Of a stretch of DNA of 64,000 nt, positions 1 to 9,077 are shown piece after piece. The notes below the pieces were generated by a model. That model had not been told where the DNA came from. It did no database searches and saw only the letters and a list, made by a program, of their open reading frames with translations. This DNA is from UBA1268 sp002694955. Lineage in GTDB: Bacteria > Planctomycetota > Planctomycetia > Pirellulales > UBA1268. Positions within the stretch are counted from its first letter, which is position 1, and each line of letters starts with the position of its first letter. Made by a program: the position numbers and the translations under genes. Where the stretch lies: contig JALCBP010000007.1 in assembly GCA_028066355.1 (NCBI GenBank), positions 1 to 64,000 on the forward strand, read 5' to 3'.

Positions 1-25
1 AACATCTATCACCATCACAGTGCCT

Positions 26-760
26 ATGTCTCCTAAAAGTATTTCCAGATGGCTTACCCGTGAAGTCGATTCACTTCAATTTTCAAATCCTGTAACATGC
101 GTTTACAATCCGCTCATCTATGCACGCAAATCGCACGAGGCTTATCTCGAGCGACATGCAAAACAAGGAATAGACGCATTGTTCCTCGGCATGAATCCTG
201 GGCCATGGGGAATGGCACAAACTGGTGTTCCTTTCGGTGAGGTTTCTTTGGTGCGTGACTTTCTTGGAATTAACGAGACTGTAAATCAGCCACCCATCGT
301 TCATCCAAAACGACCAATTGAAGGCTTTGCATGCACTCGAAGTGAGGTGAGTGGTAGACGACTTTGGGGATGGGTTCAGGATCGTTTTAAGAAGGCATCA
401 GCATTCAATAAACGATTTTTCATTGCAAACTACTGTCCACTAGTTTTTATGGAAGAATCTGGGCGAAATCACACTCCAGACAAACTACCTCCCCATGAGC
501 GTGAACCTCTCTTTAGGGCCTGTGATGAAGCACTTCGACGGCTCGTAGAATGGTGCCAGCCGAAATGCATCATTGGTGTAGGAAAATTTGCTGAGAGTAG
601 AGCTTTAGCTGCATTGGGAAAGACTGAAAGAGCCGTCGGTACAATTCTACACCCTAGCCCTGCAAGCCCTGCTGCAAATCGAGGATGGCAGAAGCAGGTA
701 GAAAAACAGTTAAAGGACCAAGGCGTTCACATTCCAACACAGAATAAGAGCGGAACATAA
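26..760 (+). CDS. SMUG1-type uracil-DNA glycosylase (UDG family 3)
   Basis: Removes uracil (and oxidised pyrimidines such as 5-hydroxymethyluracil) from DNA as the first step of base excision repair. The 244-residue protein carries both family signatures: GMNPGPWGMAQTGVPFGE starting near residue 55 (the Asn is the catalytic/uracil-binding residue of SMUG1) and HPSPASPAAN starting near residue 209. Length fits bacterial SMUG1. ATG at 26 is chosen; a GTG at 20 is in frame, and the frame is open to the window edge, so a start outside the window cannot be excluded. The next gene is on the same strand about 150 bases away and is unrelated in function. Function call is secure from the two motifs; the exact N terminus is not. 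Confidence 0.9.
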   Translation: MSPKSISRWLTREVDSLQFSNPVTCVYNPLIYARKSHEAYLERHAKQGIDALFLGMNPGPWGMAQTGVPFGEVSLVRDFLGINETVNQPPIVHPKRPIEGFACTRSEVSGRRLWGWVQDRFKKASAFNKRFFIANYCPLVFMEESGRNHTPDKLPPHEREPLFRACDEALRRLVEWCQPKCIIGVGKFAESRALAALGKTERAVGTILHPSPASPAANRGWQKQVEKQLKDQGVHIPTQNKSGT

Positions 761-908
761 TGGAAACAGCCATTACATTCCGAAACAAATCCTACAATTA
801 CTGAAATTCATTCCTGAATTGAGCCACCAACATTCAGACATTTACATTTTTTTCACAAAGCGACATTAGGTCTTGTTAAATGTTTTAACTATAGAATTCG
901 TCTCTCTA

Positions 909-1895
909 ATGAATGAAAATTCACAGACTACTTTTCGAAAAATTGGTTTTTGGGAACCTGACACAGCCATGAGCGTGGCAATACGTCCGGGGCAATGGAA
1001 ACATATCTTTCGCTACCCAATCAGTATTCGTTTTGAAGAGACCACATCGAATCGGCACGCATCGGTCGTCCGTTGGACATATTCGCAAGAAACACGTAAG
1101 CGTCTCCTACTTACTTTTTCTAGTCAAAGCACATATAGATTGCTTTCTTATCGTTGGCGAGCTGTAGCAAATGCATTGGGGAAATTCATCAAGCGACATC
1201 CAGACAGAGAATTCATTGATGTGCCGGTTGACGTGAGCGATTGCACAGATGCGTCAGTGCCAGAAAATACATTTCGGTTTGCAAAATTACCCGGTGATCC
1301 ACACGAACTCATACCAAATCCTTTTCTACTTGGAACAATACGTCGTGCACGACGTCCAATTCAGTGGAAACACAAGAATGATTCACTTTATTTTCGAGGC
1401 GCACTCACAGGAGATGTGCAGTCATACGAAAATCCACGTGTTGCAGCATGTGTAGCTGCAAAAAAAATCGTGAACTCTGACTGCAAGTTATCGGATTTTC
1501 CGCAAACACCAGCTACTTTTCTTACTGAACTAAAATCCAAGGGTTTGTGCACCACAAGAGATCCATCAAAAACACTGAATAGTCATCGCTACCTATTAGA
1601 CATTGATGGAAACACATCGTCTTGGCACAGGTTTTGGAAGATCGGAGCATTCGGCTGTGTACCAATACGATTTGAAACACGGTGGGTTGAGTGCTGGCAT
1701 AAAAATCTTAAAGAAGGAAAACACTATGTATTCGCTAAACGGACGACACTCTCCGATACCGTAGCTTCTCTGCGTGCTCAACCTGAAAAGGCAATGTCTA
1801 TCGCACAAGATGCATCAAATTTTGTCCACCATTACCTAACGACTGCATGTGTACAGAAATTATTCGAGGAGTCATGGTTCCGGCGGCTCCTGTAG
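909..1895 (+). CDS. Glycosyltransferase family 90 (CAP10/LpsA-like)
   Basis: Predicted sugar transferase of the CAP10-like GT90 family, whose members modify capsule, lipopolysaccharide or protein O-glycans. Evidence is the typical ordered pattern: YFRGALTG in the middle, then a K/R-rich stretch, LLDIDGNTSSWHRFW, a Gly-rich GAFGCVPIRF, a W-x-x-x-W region, HYVFA, and a C-terminal helix of the form A-x-x-A-x-x-F. Length (about 328 residues) fits. No signal peptide or membrane segment is evident, so it probably acts in the cytoplasm on a lipid-linked or envelope precursor. ATG at 909 is chosen; an upstream in-frame TTG at 873 would add 12 residues. Donor and acceptor cannot be predicted. Confidence 0.8.
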   Translation: MNENSQTTFRKIGFWEPDTAMSVAIRPGQWKHIFRYPISIRFEETTSNRHASVVRWTYSQETRKRLLLTFSSQSTYRLLSYRWRAVANALGKFIKRHPDREFIDVPVDVSDCTDASVPENTFRFAKLPGDPHELIPNPFLLGTIRRARRPIQWKHKNDSLYFRGALTGDVQSYENPRVAACVAAKKIVNSDCKLSDFPQTPATFLTELKSKGLCTTRDPSKTLNSHRYLLDIDGNTSSWHRFWKIGAFGCVPIRFETRWVECWHKNLKEGKHYVFAKRTTLSDTVASLRAQPEKAMSIAQDASNFVHHYLTTACVQKLFEESWFRRLL

Positions 1896-2006
1896 AGCAT
1901 GACTCAATAATCTCAAAAAATTACAAATCTGATTCGAGATGCCCCGTTAATCATTCAATGCTCATCGACTGACAAATTTGTTGTCATCTACAAGATCTAA
2001 CTCATT

Positions 2007-3512
2007 TTAAATTTCTGGCTTTGGCATTGGAAACACTGAATTGTGTGAGGTCTGTTGACGTAACACCTGAACAGCAGCGGCAATAACATCTGGGCGCTGT
2101 TGAGCAAGATCAGTGCTCTCACCAGGATCATTTGCTAAGTCATAGACTTCCCACGGTGTTGAATCGACATTTTTTTTCTTCAGGTTCCTACGTACCACCT
2201 TCATGTCACCAAGCCGAACTGCCATCTGCCCTCCATATTCTGGAAAGACCCAGAGGAGTGGTGAGGGACGAGAACCAAGAGATTTTTGCTCCTTCAGTAG
2301 AGGCCACAAAGAAACACCATCAAGGCCATCAGGCTTCTCGATTCCGACAATATCGCACACTGTTGGAAAAATATCTGGGAACCATGCCGGGGCATCAAGA
2401 ACCCGACCGGCCCCAACTTCTTCTGGAAGTCTTACGATGCACGGCACTCGTAAACCACCTTCATAAACACTTCCTTTGTAGCCACGCAAATTCAACGTAC
2501 TGTTAAAAAAAGCGGCATCAACACCACCGATATGCAAGTTCGGCTCACCTCGTCCCTCGTGTGTGGTGCCGTTATCACTTGTAAAAATTATGACAGTACG
2601 GTCCATAAGCCCCGCTTTACTGATTGCCGCCACTACACGCCCGACATGGTCATCGAGTTCGGAAATCATTGCCGCGTAACCGGCACGTGGCCGTGGATGT
2701 GGAAGATACGCATTGCCACCACGATAAGGCGTGTTGTCCCAAGACTCCGGAAACCGATTTACCGTTTCGATAGGTGGGTGCATTGCAACATGTGGCTCAG
2801 TAAACGGGCAGTAAAGAAAAAATGGGGTCTCACTATGGTCGTGTATAAATTTCTCTGCCTCAGCAACAATTGGACGGGATGCATAGGTATCTCCAATCCA
2901 GTCTTCCATCCGAACTTCACCTTCAGGCTGCTTCTTATGCCCTGGAATAGGATGATCATTGAGGCGTACTTTATCAGCGTTCCGCCACAGACTTTCAGGA
3001 TAGAAACTATGTGCAACTGCCTGGCAGTTATATCCAAAAAAGAGATCAAATCCTTGTTTGTTTGGGTCTCCTGTACTTCCAACAGGCCCTAACCCCCACT
3101 TTCCCATCGCACCGGTTGCGTACCCAGCTTGTTGCAATAATTCGGGAAATATAATTGTCTCAGAACGAATGGGATATTGGCCCTCATTAAATTCAGGAAA
3201 AGCCGTTTTTGCCTGTCGATTACCACGAATTTCCGCATGACCCAAATGCAGGCCGGTCATAAGCACGCATCTCGACGGCGCACACACCGGAGCACCAGAA
3301 TAAAACTGTGTAAATCGTTGACCAGAAGCAGCCAAGCGATCAATATTCGGAGTGGGAATTTTTTGCTGACCGTAACAGCCAAGTTCACCCCACCCCAAGT
3401 CATCAGCTACGATTAGTACAACATTCAGTCTGGCGGCAAGGCTTTGAGAGCCTGAACTGGTGATTGCAGCAAACAGTAAAATACAGAGGAATTCACAACG
3501 GAAAATTTTCAT
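2007..3512 (-). CDS. Secreted type I sulfatase (arylsulfatase A family)
   Basis: Hydrolyses sulfate esters, most likely on sulfated polysaccharides outside the cytoplasm. Residues 1-27 form a signal peptide. The metal-binding DD (37-38) is followed by the sulfatase signature CAPSR at residues 77-81 and the downstream TGLHLGH segment; Cys77 is the residue converted to formylglycine. The C-terminal half holds the expected TSDNG metal/sulfate motif, and the 501-residue length is normal. It ends a minus-strand run after the rRNA methyltransferase. A formylglycine-generating enzyme that could mature it is encoded about 29 kb away in the same window. Substrate specificity is not readable from sequence; abundance of such enzymes is a known planctomycete trait. 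Confidence 0.93.
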   Translation of the reverse strand: MKIFRCEFLCILLFAAITSSGSQSLAARLNVVLIVADDLGWGELGCYGQQKIPTPNIDRLAASGQRFTQFYSGAPVCAPSRCVLMTGLHLGHAEIRGNRQAKTAFPEFNEGQYPIRSETIIFPELLQQAGYATGAMGKWGLGPVGSTGDPNKQGFDLFFGYNCQAVAHSFYPESLWRNADKVRLNDHPIPGHKKQPEGEVRMEDWIGDTYASRPIVAEAEKFIHDHSETPFFLYCPFTEPHVAMHPPIETVNRFPESWDNTPYRGGNAYLPHPRPRAGYAAMISELDDHVGRVVAAISKAGLMDRTVIIFTSDNGTTHEGRGEPNLHIGGVDAAFFNSTLNLRGYKGSVYEGGLRVPCIVRLPEEVGAGRVLDAPAWFPDIFPTVCDIVGIEKPDGLDGVSLWPLLKEQKSLGSRPSPLLWVFPEYGGQMAVRLGDMKVVRRNLKKKNVDSTPWEVYDLANDPGESTDLAQQRPDVIAAAVQVLRQQTSHNSVFPMPKPEI

Positions 3513-3661
3513 TCAACACACCCTATCTCAAGTCGGCTCAAACATAATCAAAAAAGCGAATACACCATAACTCATTTTTACTTCGCCTCGTCAAACAGTT
3601 CCAAATTTTATCTGAGCAGATAAAGAGTCGTCGTAAAAGGGTAGGGTCTAGGAGATGAGCT

Positions 3662-5056
3662 CTAGAGATTTCCTGAATCCGATGAGCGCAACAACGGCAC
3701 AAAACCAAGTCTCGCTGATGCTGGCAGGCGGTTATTAAGCCGCTCTTTGTTGCCACGCAGCCAACCCAGGGGATGGCCCTGCCATGTGGCAACAACCCAA
3801 CCAAATGGGCCGGCAGGAAGGGATAGGCCTTGCATGAACTGTTGCGCATCATGATCACCAAGTTCATAGATTGCGGCTGGCTTCCAATGCTCATCCCTCC
3901 TCAACGCAAGCTCATGCGATGGGAGCCACTGTTTCGCCGGACGGTAAGCGATTTCACTAAGCCGTCCACAGGGGATCTTAAGACGACGTTCAATTTCCTG
4001 TGGTAGTTCCTCCCAACGGTGTACCTGTTGAACTCGACAACCACCTTGAGTACTTCCAACAGTTTCTTTTCCTAGAACAAGAGGTTCGACTTTCATTCCG
4101 CCTTTACGTGTCCCCGCCTGATTTGTTGAGATGTCTCCGGCCAGACGTAATCGAACAGCATAGGCCCCTGCACAGCGATCTCGATGTGGATAAAGCCTGT
4201 AACCACCAGGTGAACGTGGGGTCTGCCATTGCTGTAATTCAGAAATCGTTTCAACGCACCAACCACCGTGTGTTGCAAGAAAAGCCTCAATAACTTCTTC
4301 GTTTTCATCTGGTGCGAAGGTGCACGTGGAGTAAACGAGTCGACCACCTGGGCGAACAAGCTGTGATGCTGCTGAAACTATCCGCTGTTGCCTTGCTGCT
4401 GAATGGGCAATTTGAGACTTTGAAAATGCAGCAATTGACTGTTTACCTCTCCCAACAAGCATTTGGCCTGTACAAGGAGCATCTACAAGTACAGCATCAA
4501 ACTGTTTCATCAATTGAACATCTAACCTCTCAGGATCTTTTGAAGTGATGCAATACCTCGGGAAACCAACGCGGGCCAAATTAAACTCAAGGGATGGAAG
4601 TCGACCTCGAATTGGTTCATTCGCTAATAGAAAACCACTCCCCGGTCCCACCTTTTCAAGAATTGCTGAAGCCTTGCCACCTGGTGCTGCACAAATATCT
4701 GCAACCCACTCATGCGGCTGTATATCAAGCAAACGAAGGGCCAACATCGACCCTGCATCCTGAACAAAATAGACACCGGCGGCGTGTTCAAGAAATCTAC
4801 CAGGCTGATGTGTCTCACCGCAGAAAAAGCCAGTCGGATACCACGGCACTGATTCCGATGCGAATGGTAACGAACCATTATTGGCTAACCCGTATGCCCG
4901 AGGCAATCGCATCCGAATAGCTTTTGGCGGTCGTATTCGAAGAGACTCGGCTAATACAACTTGCTCATTGGAAGGCAGCACATCATCCAAATTACCCAAC
5001 GGAGGACCAGCCTTGGCTCTCTGCTTGAGACGATGTTGCTTTTTCTGTTTCGGCAT
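3662..5056 (-). CDS. RsmB/RsmF-type rRNA (cytosine-C5) methyltransferase
   Basis: S-adenosylmethionine-dependent m5C methyltransferase of the NOP2/Sun family, most like RsmF/YebU in layout. The SAM-binding segment (D120 followed by CAAPGGK, 122-128) and the two cysteines of the family are visible: DAPCTG with Cys195 (product release) and STCTF with Cys245 (the covalent nucleophile). The roughly 150 residues after the catalytic domain resemble the RNA-binding C-terminal extension of RsmF-like enzymes. The N terminus is very basic (K/R/Q-rich), consistent with RNA contact. ATG at 5056 is preferred to the GTG four codons upstream; neither has a clear Shine-Dalgarno. The exact target base in rRNA or tRNA is inferred, not shown. 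Confidence 0.87.
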   Translation of the reverse strand: MPKQKKQHRLKQRAKAGPPLGNLDDVLPSNEQVVLAESLRIRPPKAIRMRLPRAYGLANNGSLPFASESVPWYPTGFFCGETHQPGRFLEHAAGVYFVQDAGSMLALRLLDIQPHEWVADICAAPGGKASAILEKVGPGSGFLLANEPIRGRLPSLEFNLARVGFPRYCITSKDPERLDVQLMKQFDAVLVDAPCTGQMLVGRGKQSIAAFSKSQIAHSAARQQRIVSAASQLVRPGGRLVYSTCTFAPDENEEVIEAFLATHGGWCVETISELQQWQTPRSPGGYRLYPHRDRCAGAYAVRLRLAGDISTNQAGTRKGGMKVEPLVLGKETVGSTQGGCRVQQVHRWEELPQEIERRLKIPCGRLSEIAYRPAKQWLPSHELALRRDEHWKPAAIYELGDHDAQQFMQGLSLPAGPFGWVVATWQGHPLGWLRGNKERLNNRLPASARLGFVPLLRSSDSGNL

Positions 5057-5098
5057 CACACAAATCACACGAGTGCAAACATTCTAACATCACCTCGT

Positions 5099-6877
5099 CT
5101 AATCTTGAGGGACGGGTACGAAGTCAATAATTGTAAATTGCCGAACACCAGGAACCGTTGCTAGGAGAACGCCGTCTTCAACAATTTTCTGCTCTGAACT
5201 GGATGCCCTCAGATGGACATCAGACCCGTCTTTATTACTTATATTTTTTGTAACAATTCTTACTTTATAAGCCTCGCCGGGATGAAATCCTTCGCCCCGA
5301 AAGTCACGCAGACCTTTGCCCGTATTAGAGTGGAGACCCGTTTGGATTGTGCTTGGAATTGACACTTTAAAAAATGTCTTACCGTTCGCTCCAGATGCAT
5401 AGATCAAAACACGAAAAGATTTTTTTGTTCGATTATACGAGGCAATACGGTATCGCTCATTTCCGGTAAACCCACTGCCCGTTACCGATATGTCATTCCC
5501 AACTTCACCCGCAACAGCATGACGAATGACTTCGTCTGTACTTGCAGCAATCCGTGCAAACCATCGCCAAACGTAATAGTGGAGATGATTAGGGTCAGGT
5601 GGATTGATGTAATCGTCAACTGTAAAAACATTTCCTTCCAACGACCTACTAATCTGGAAGCCTGTGTCGTTTCCAGTAAGCCCAATCTTTTGTGTCACAA
5701 TATCCGGACCACCGTCATTTGCCGGAACTACAAGATCTGGCGCTATCTCTTTAATACGACCGTTATAATCTCGCCTTTTTGTCAAACCCATCGCCCAACT
5801 GCTCGAATTATCTGACCAGGGCAGCTGAATTGTGTTAAGACCTCGCTCCATACAGTTTCCAATAATTGTGAGCGTACGATCAAAAGCATCCTTTTCGTTT
5901 TTAATACCGTCTCCATTGACGTCGACTGCGCTTCCACCGTCATCCCATGAAACCCAAGACTCAGCTGCGAGAACACTTTTGTGGTGGTACCCGGACTTAT
6001 CCAACTTGTTGCGAACGAGTTCGTAGTTGCCCCAAACAGAAGACACAAAACTGCCATCCATACCGCCATATCCATCATTCTGATCGGACACATTTAAATT
6101 CAATGCATCAACAACCTCCATCAATTCTTTGCTCGCAACATAGCGATCATAAAGCTCATTGACTCCGCGACCACCTTTTGCCGCAAGGCCCTTCATTTGC
6201 CCACAGTTTTCGCATGGGCTCATCCCAGATGTGGAAATCAGCACTGGCAGTTTTGGCTCTTCGTTGTATATCTTCCTCACAGCCTGCGCACCCTGAATGA
6301 AAATTTCATCAATCAAGAAATTCACATCGGCACCCTGCATCAAGCCTTGATTATTCACTTCATGAGATAGTTGAAAAGAATCAACGCGGCCCTTGAAATG
6401 TTTCGCAATACGACCAACGAATGACGGAAAAGCTCCTCGCCGAGGACGCTGGCCGCCAGCCGCACCAGACTCAGAAGCCCAAGCAGGGCAATGAAAAAAA
6501 ACAAATTCTACTTTGATTCCGTGTCTTTTACACGCGTCTACCGCTTGCTCCATCGTCTGCAAATAACCTGATGGTTTATTGACATAGTCTTTATTTGCTT
6601 CAGTTGGTTCAAGTGCTGGCCACGCCATCCAGAACTGCACGTAGCTACTGTCTTGGGCAATAACAGGGCGTTGAGCATCGTAGGCATTATTGCCTGGCCG
6701 CCCCACAAAAGGTTGCCAACGCACGCCAACCTGCATGTGATCAGTCGTCCAAACATACTGACTATCTTTGTGCTGAGCATCTTTGTGCTCACTTTCCTTT
6801 GCATAAAGGGAGGCCACTCCTCCAGTTATTCCGAAAAGCACACTCGCCAAAACCAATAGTCGTCGCAAAAGGTCCAC
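5099..6877 (-). CDS. Secreted glycoside-hydrolase-like protein (clan A TIM-barrel type), unclassified
   Basis: A 592-residue exported protein with an N-terminal signal sequence (LLVLASVLFG) after a GTG start, preceded by a GAGG ribosome site. The first 400 residues read like a retaining clan GH-A barrel: FWMAWPALEPTE, then HEVNNQ with Glu173 as candidate acid/base and AAESWVSWDD with Glu306 as candidate nucleophile. The acid/base Glu is preceded by His instead of the usual Asn. A calcium loop of dockerin/EF-hand type (DVNGDGIKNEKD, 319-330) sits inside the barrel. The C-terminal part is beta-rich and probably a binding or accessory domain. I do not recognise a CAZy family with certainty; a non-enzymatic role is possible. 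Confidence 0.55.
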   Translation of the reverse strand: MDLLRRLLVLASVLFGITGGVASLYAKESEHKDAQHKDSQYVWTTDHMQVGVRWQPFVGRPGNNAYDAQRPVIAQDSSYVQFWMAWPALEPTEANKDYVNKPSGYLQTMEQAVDACKRHGIKVEFVFFHCPAWASESGAAGGQRPRRGAFPSFVGRIAKHFKGRVDSFQLSHEVNNQGLMQGADVNFLIDEIFIQGAQAVRKIYNEEPKLPVLISTSGMSPCENCGQMKGLAAKGGRGVNELYDRYVASKELMEVVDALNLNVSDQNDGYGGMDGSFVSSVWGNYELVRNKLDKSGYHHKSVLAAESWVSWDDGGSAVDVNGDGIKNEKDAFDRTLTIIGNCMERGLNTIQLPWSDNSSSWAMGLTKRRDYNGRIKEIAPDLVVPANDGGPDIVTQKIGLTGNDTGFQISRSLEGNVFTVDDYINPPDPNHLHYYVWRWFARIAASTDEVIRHAVAGEVGNDISVTGSGFTGNERYRIASYNRTKKSFRVLIYASGANGKTFFKVSIPSTIQTGLHSNTGKGLRDFRGEGFHPGEAYKVRIVTKNISNKDGSDVHLRASSSEQKIVEDGVLLATVPGVRQFTIIDFVPVPQD

Positions 6878-6964
6878 CTAACACCTCAATAAATTCGTTG
6901 ATGCTGCCTCGTGTGAGGAACATATTTCTACAAAGAAACATCACTTCTGCCTGAAATACACAGC

Positions 6965-7351
6965 TTATCCAGCACAGAAACGGCCCATAATGACACCCAA
7001 CCAAACAACTGCCAAACCAGAGAGAGTTGTTCCGATCATATAAACTCCAGCGAGGGCAGGCTTCCCCTCTTGAAATAACTCATATGACTGAAATGCAAAA
7101 CTTGAATAGGTTGTAAAACCACCAAGAAATCCCACCAACAAAACTGTTTCAAGACCCGCGGGCAAACTGATCCGACCACGGCCAAGGGCTACAATCAATC
7201 CGAAAAGAAAACTCCCAAAAAGGTTCACGGCAAAGGTGCCCCAAGGAAAATCACGACCACACAATCGAACGGCTAACATAATTACTAAAACACGCGAAAG
7301 CGTGCCAAGACCTCCGCCGACTGCTAGCCAGATTGCGTGTGAAAATGTCAT
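6965..7351 (-). CDS. crcB: Fluoride ion channel CrcB/Fluc
   Basis: Small membrane protein that exports fluoride as a dual-topology dimer. The 128-residue product has four hydrophobic segments and the family motifs in order: GGGLGTLSRV, the GTFAVNLFGSFLFG segment with the pore Asn, and GFLGGFTTYSSF with the conserved TTYS track. ATG at 7351 gives the normal family length; an upstream extension in the same frame (to 7492) is not homologous-looking and is left out. I looked for a fluoride riboswitch in the 190-base divergent region and did not recognise one. It lies divergent to the homospermidine synthase gene. Confidence 0.93.
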   Translation of the reverse strand: MTFSHAIWLAVGGGLGTLSRVLVIMLAVRLCGRDFPWGTFAVNLFGSFLFGLIVALGRGRISLPAGLETVLLVGFLGGFTTYSSFAFQSYELFQEGKPALAGVYMIGTTLSGLAVVWLGVIMGRFCAG

Positions 7352-7543
7352 GAGTATTTCTATTGGCACCTGAACGGTTTTGGGCTGGCAAAGAGGCTGT
7401 ATTTCAGGTGGTGAAGGTGCAGATCTTCTTAAAGCAATTACCGATGGAATCAACGTTATACTTTGTGCGCATTTCGAAACAAATGGTTTCATTAACTTTA
7501 CGTTTTTACGGCTTTTATTTTGCCTCTGGAGTTGGCTGCTCGC

Positions 7544-9007
7544 ATGGTCACATTTAACAATAAAATTTTGTTCGTTGGCTTTGGATTTGTTGCTCGCTGT
7601 ACCCTGCCAATCCTACTCAACCACATAAAAATTGCTCCTTCAAATATTACAATCATTGATTTTGAACCAGATGAAGAAGCACTGCGTCCATGGATTGAAA
7701 AAGGGGTTGTATTCGTTCAAGACAAACTCTGCCCAGACAATTTAGGAAGCGTGCTCAGATGCCATGTCAGTGAGGGTGATCTGCTGATTGATCTCGCATG
7801 GAACATTGACTGCTGTGAGATTGTTAGCTGGTGTCATAACCATGGAGTCCTCTACCTGAATACATCCGTTGAACTATGGGATCCATATGAACATGCTACG
7901 AATGCTCATCCCACACAACTCACGCTTTACTGGCGTCACATGAACCTTCGTCGCATGATTTCCCAGTGGACTGAACGAGGCCCGACGGCTGTTCTTGAAC
8001 ACGGTGCAAACCCAGGACTGATCAGTCATTTTACAAAACAGGCCTTGCTTGATATCGCCGATGCATGCCTTGATGAACAAAAGTTTTCAAGCCAACAGGC
8101 TGAACGAATTGCAGAGTACCGGAGAACACATACTTTCAATCATCTTGCAAAAGAGTTGGGAGTAAAGGTGATTCATTGCAGTGAACGAGACACCCAAATT
8201 TCTAATTCACCAAAAGAAGTTGATGAGTTTGTTAACACGTGGAGCGTGGAGGGCTTTCGTGAGGAAGGAACAACCACTGCTGAGATGGGATGGGGCACGC
8301 ACGAAAAAGAACTTCCCCCATTGGCGTACGAGCATGAGGATGGACCAAAGAGTCAAATTTGTTTAGCCCGCATGGGAATGAACACCTACGTATCCAGTTG
8401 GGTTCCCGATTACACCATCATAGGTATGGTAGTACGGCATGGCGAAGCTTTCAGTATTACTGAAAAACTGTCTGTTCGAGACAATGACGGCAAGACCATC
8501 TATCGCCCTACAGTGCACTATGCTTATTGCCCATGTGATGCGGCCCTCGCCAGTCTTTGGGAATTACGTGGCTACAACTATAAACTTCAACCCCGCGCCC
8601 GCATTATGACCGATGAAATCACACACGGAGCAGATATCCTTGGCGCCTTGGTTATGGGACACCCACTCACGTCTTGGTGGTGTGGGAGCGACCTGTCAAT
8701 TGAAGAATCGCGACAACTCGTCCCTCATCAAAATGCGACTACCATGCAAGTTGCTATTTCCGTCGTTGCCGCATGCATGTGGATGATTGAAAATCCACGG
8801 GAAGGCGTACGGCTCCCTGATGATTTGCCACATGACTATATTCTTGACATTGCAAAACCATATCTTGGCAAATTCATTTCAGTACGTTCAGACTGGACAC
8901 CACTGAAGGAAAATTCTGTCACCTTCCATGGGTACAATAACCCTGACATCGATCCCGATGATACCTGGCAATTTAAAAATTTCTTGCAAACTACGGATAG
9001 CGACTAA
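7544..9007 (+). CDS. hss: Homospermidine synthase (saccharopine dehydrogenase-like fold)
   Basis: NAD-dependent enzyme that joins two putrescine molecules (or putrescine and spermidine) into sym-homospermidine. The 487-residue protein begins with a Rossmann nucleotide-binding segment (LFVGFGFVA, residues 9-17) and carries family hallmarks: LNTSVELWDP, LEHGANPGLISHF and a Trp-rich substrate pocket region (TSWWCGSDLS). ATG at 7544 is chosen because it starts right at the Rossmann strand; a TTG at 7520 is in frame. The ornithine decarboxylase gene follows after 70 bases on the same strand, so ornithine to putrescine to homospermidine can be encoded by this pair. Homospermidine use is known from several proteobacteria; here it is inferred. 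Confidence 0.88.
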   Translation: MVTFNNKILFVGFGFVARCTLPILLNHIKIAPSNITIIDFEPDEEALRPWIEKGVVFVQDKLCPDNLGSVLRCHVSEGDLLIDLAWNIDCCEIVSWCHNHGVLYLNTSVELWDPYEHATNAHPTQLTLYWRHMNLRRMISQWTERGPTAVLEHGANPGLISHFTKQALLDIADACLDEQKFSSQQAERIAEYRRTHTFNHLAKELGVKVIHCSERDTQISNSPKEVDEFVNTWSVEGFREEGTTTAEMGWGTHEKELPPLAYEHEDGPKSQICLARMGMNTYVSSWVPDYTIIGMVVRHGEAFSITEKLSVRDNDGKTIYRPTVHYAYCPCDAALASLWELRGYNYKLQPRARIMTDEITHGADILGALVMGHPLTSWWCGSDLSIEESRQLVPHQNATTMQVAISVVAACMWMIENPREGVRLPDDLPHDYILDIAKPYLGKFISVRSDWTPLKENSVTFHGYNNPDIDPDDTWQFKNFLQTTDSD

Positions 9008-9077
9008 TCTCCTTGTTTCAAAATTTCTTCTGTCCGCTCATAGTTAAACTGCTTACTCTGCACGAGGCATCACCCGA

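Noticed and set aside
1970..1986. TGACAA-ATTTG-TTGTCA hairpin between convergent GT90 and sulfatase genes
   Set aside because: Only six pairs and no T-run on either side; not enough to call a terminator.
7352..7543. Fluoride riboswitch before crcB
   Set aside because: Expected from other bacteria, but no matching pseudoknot-type conserved sequence was recognised on either strand.
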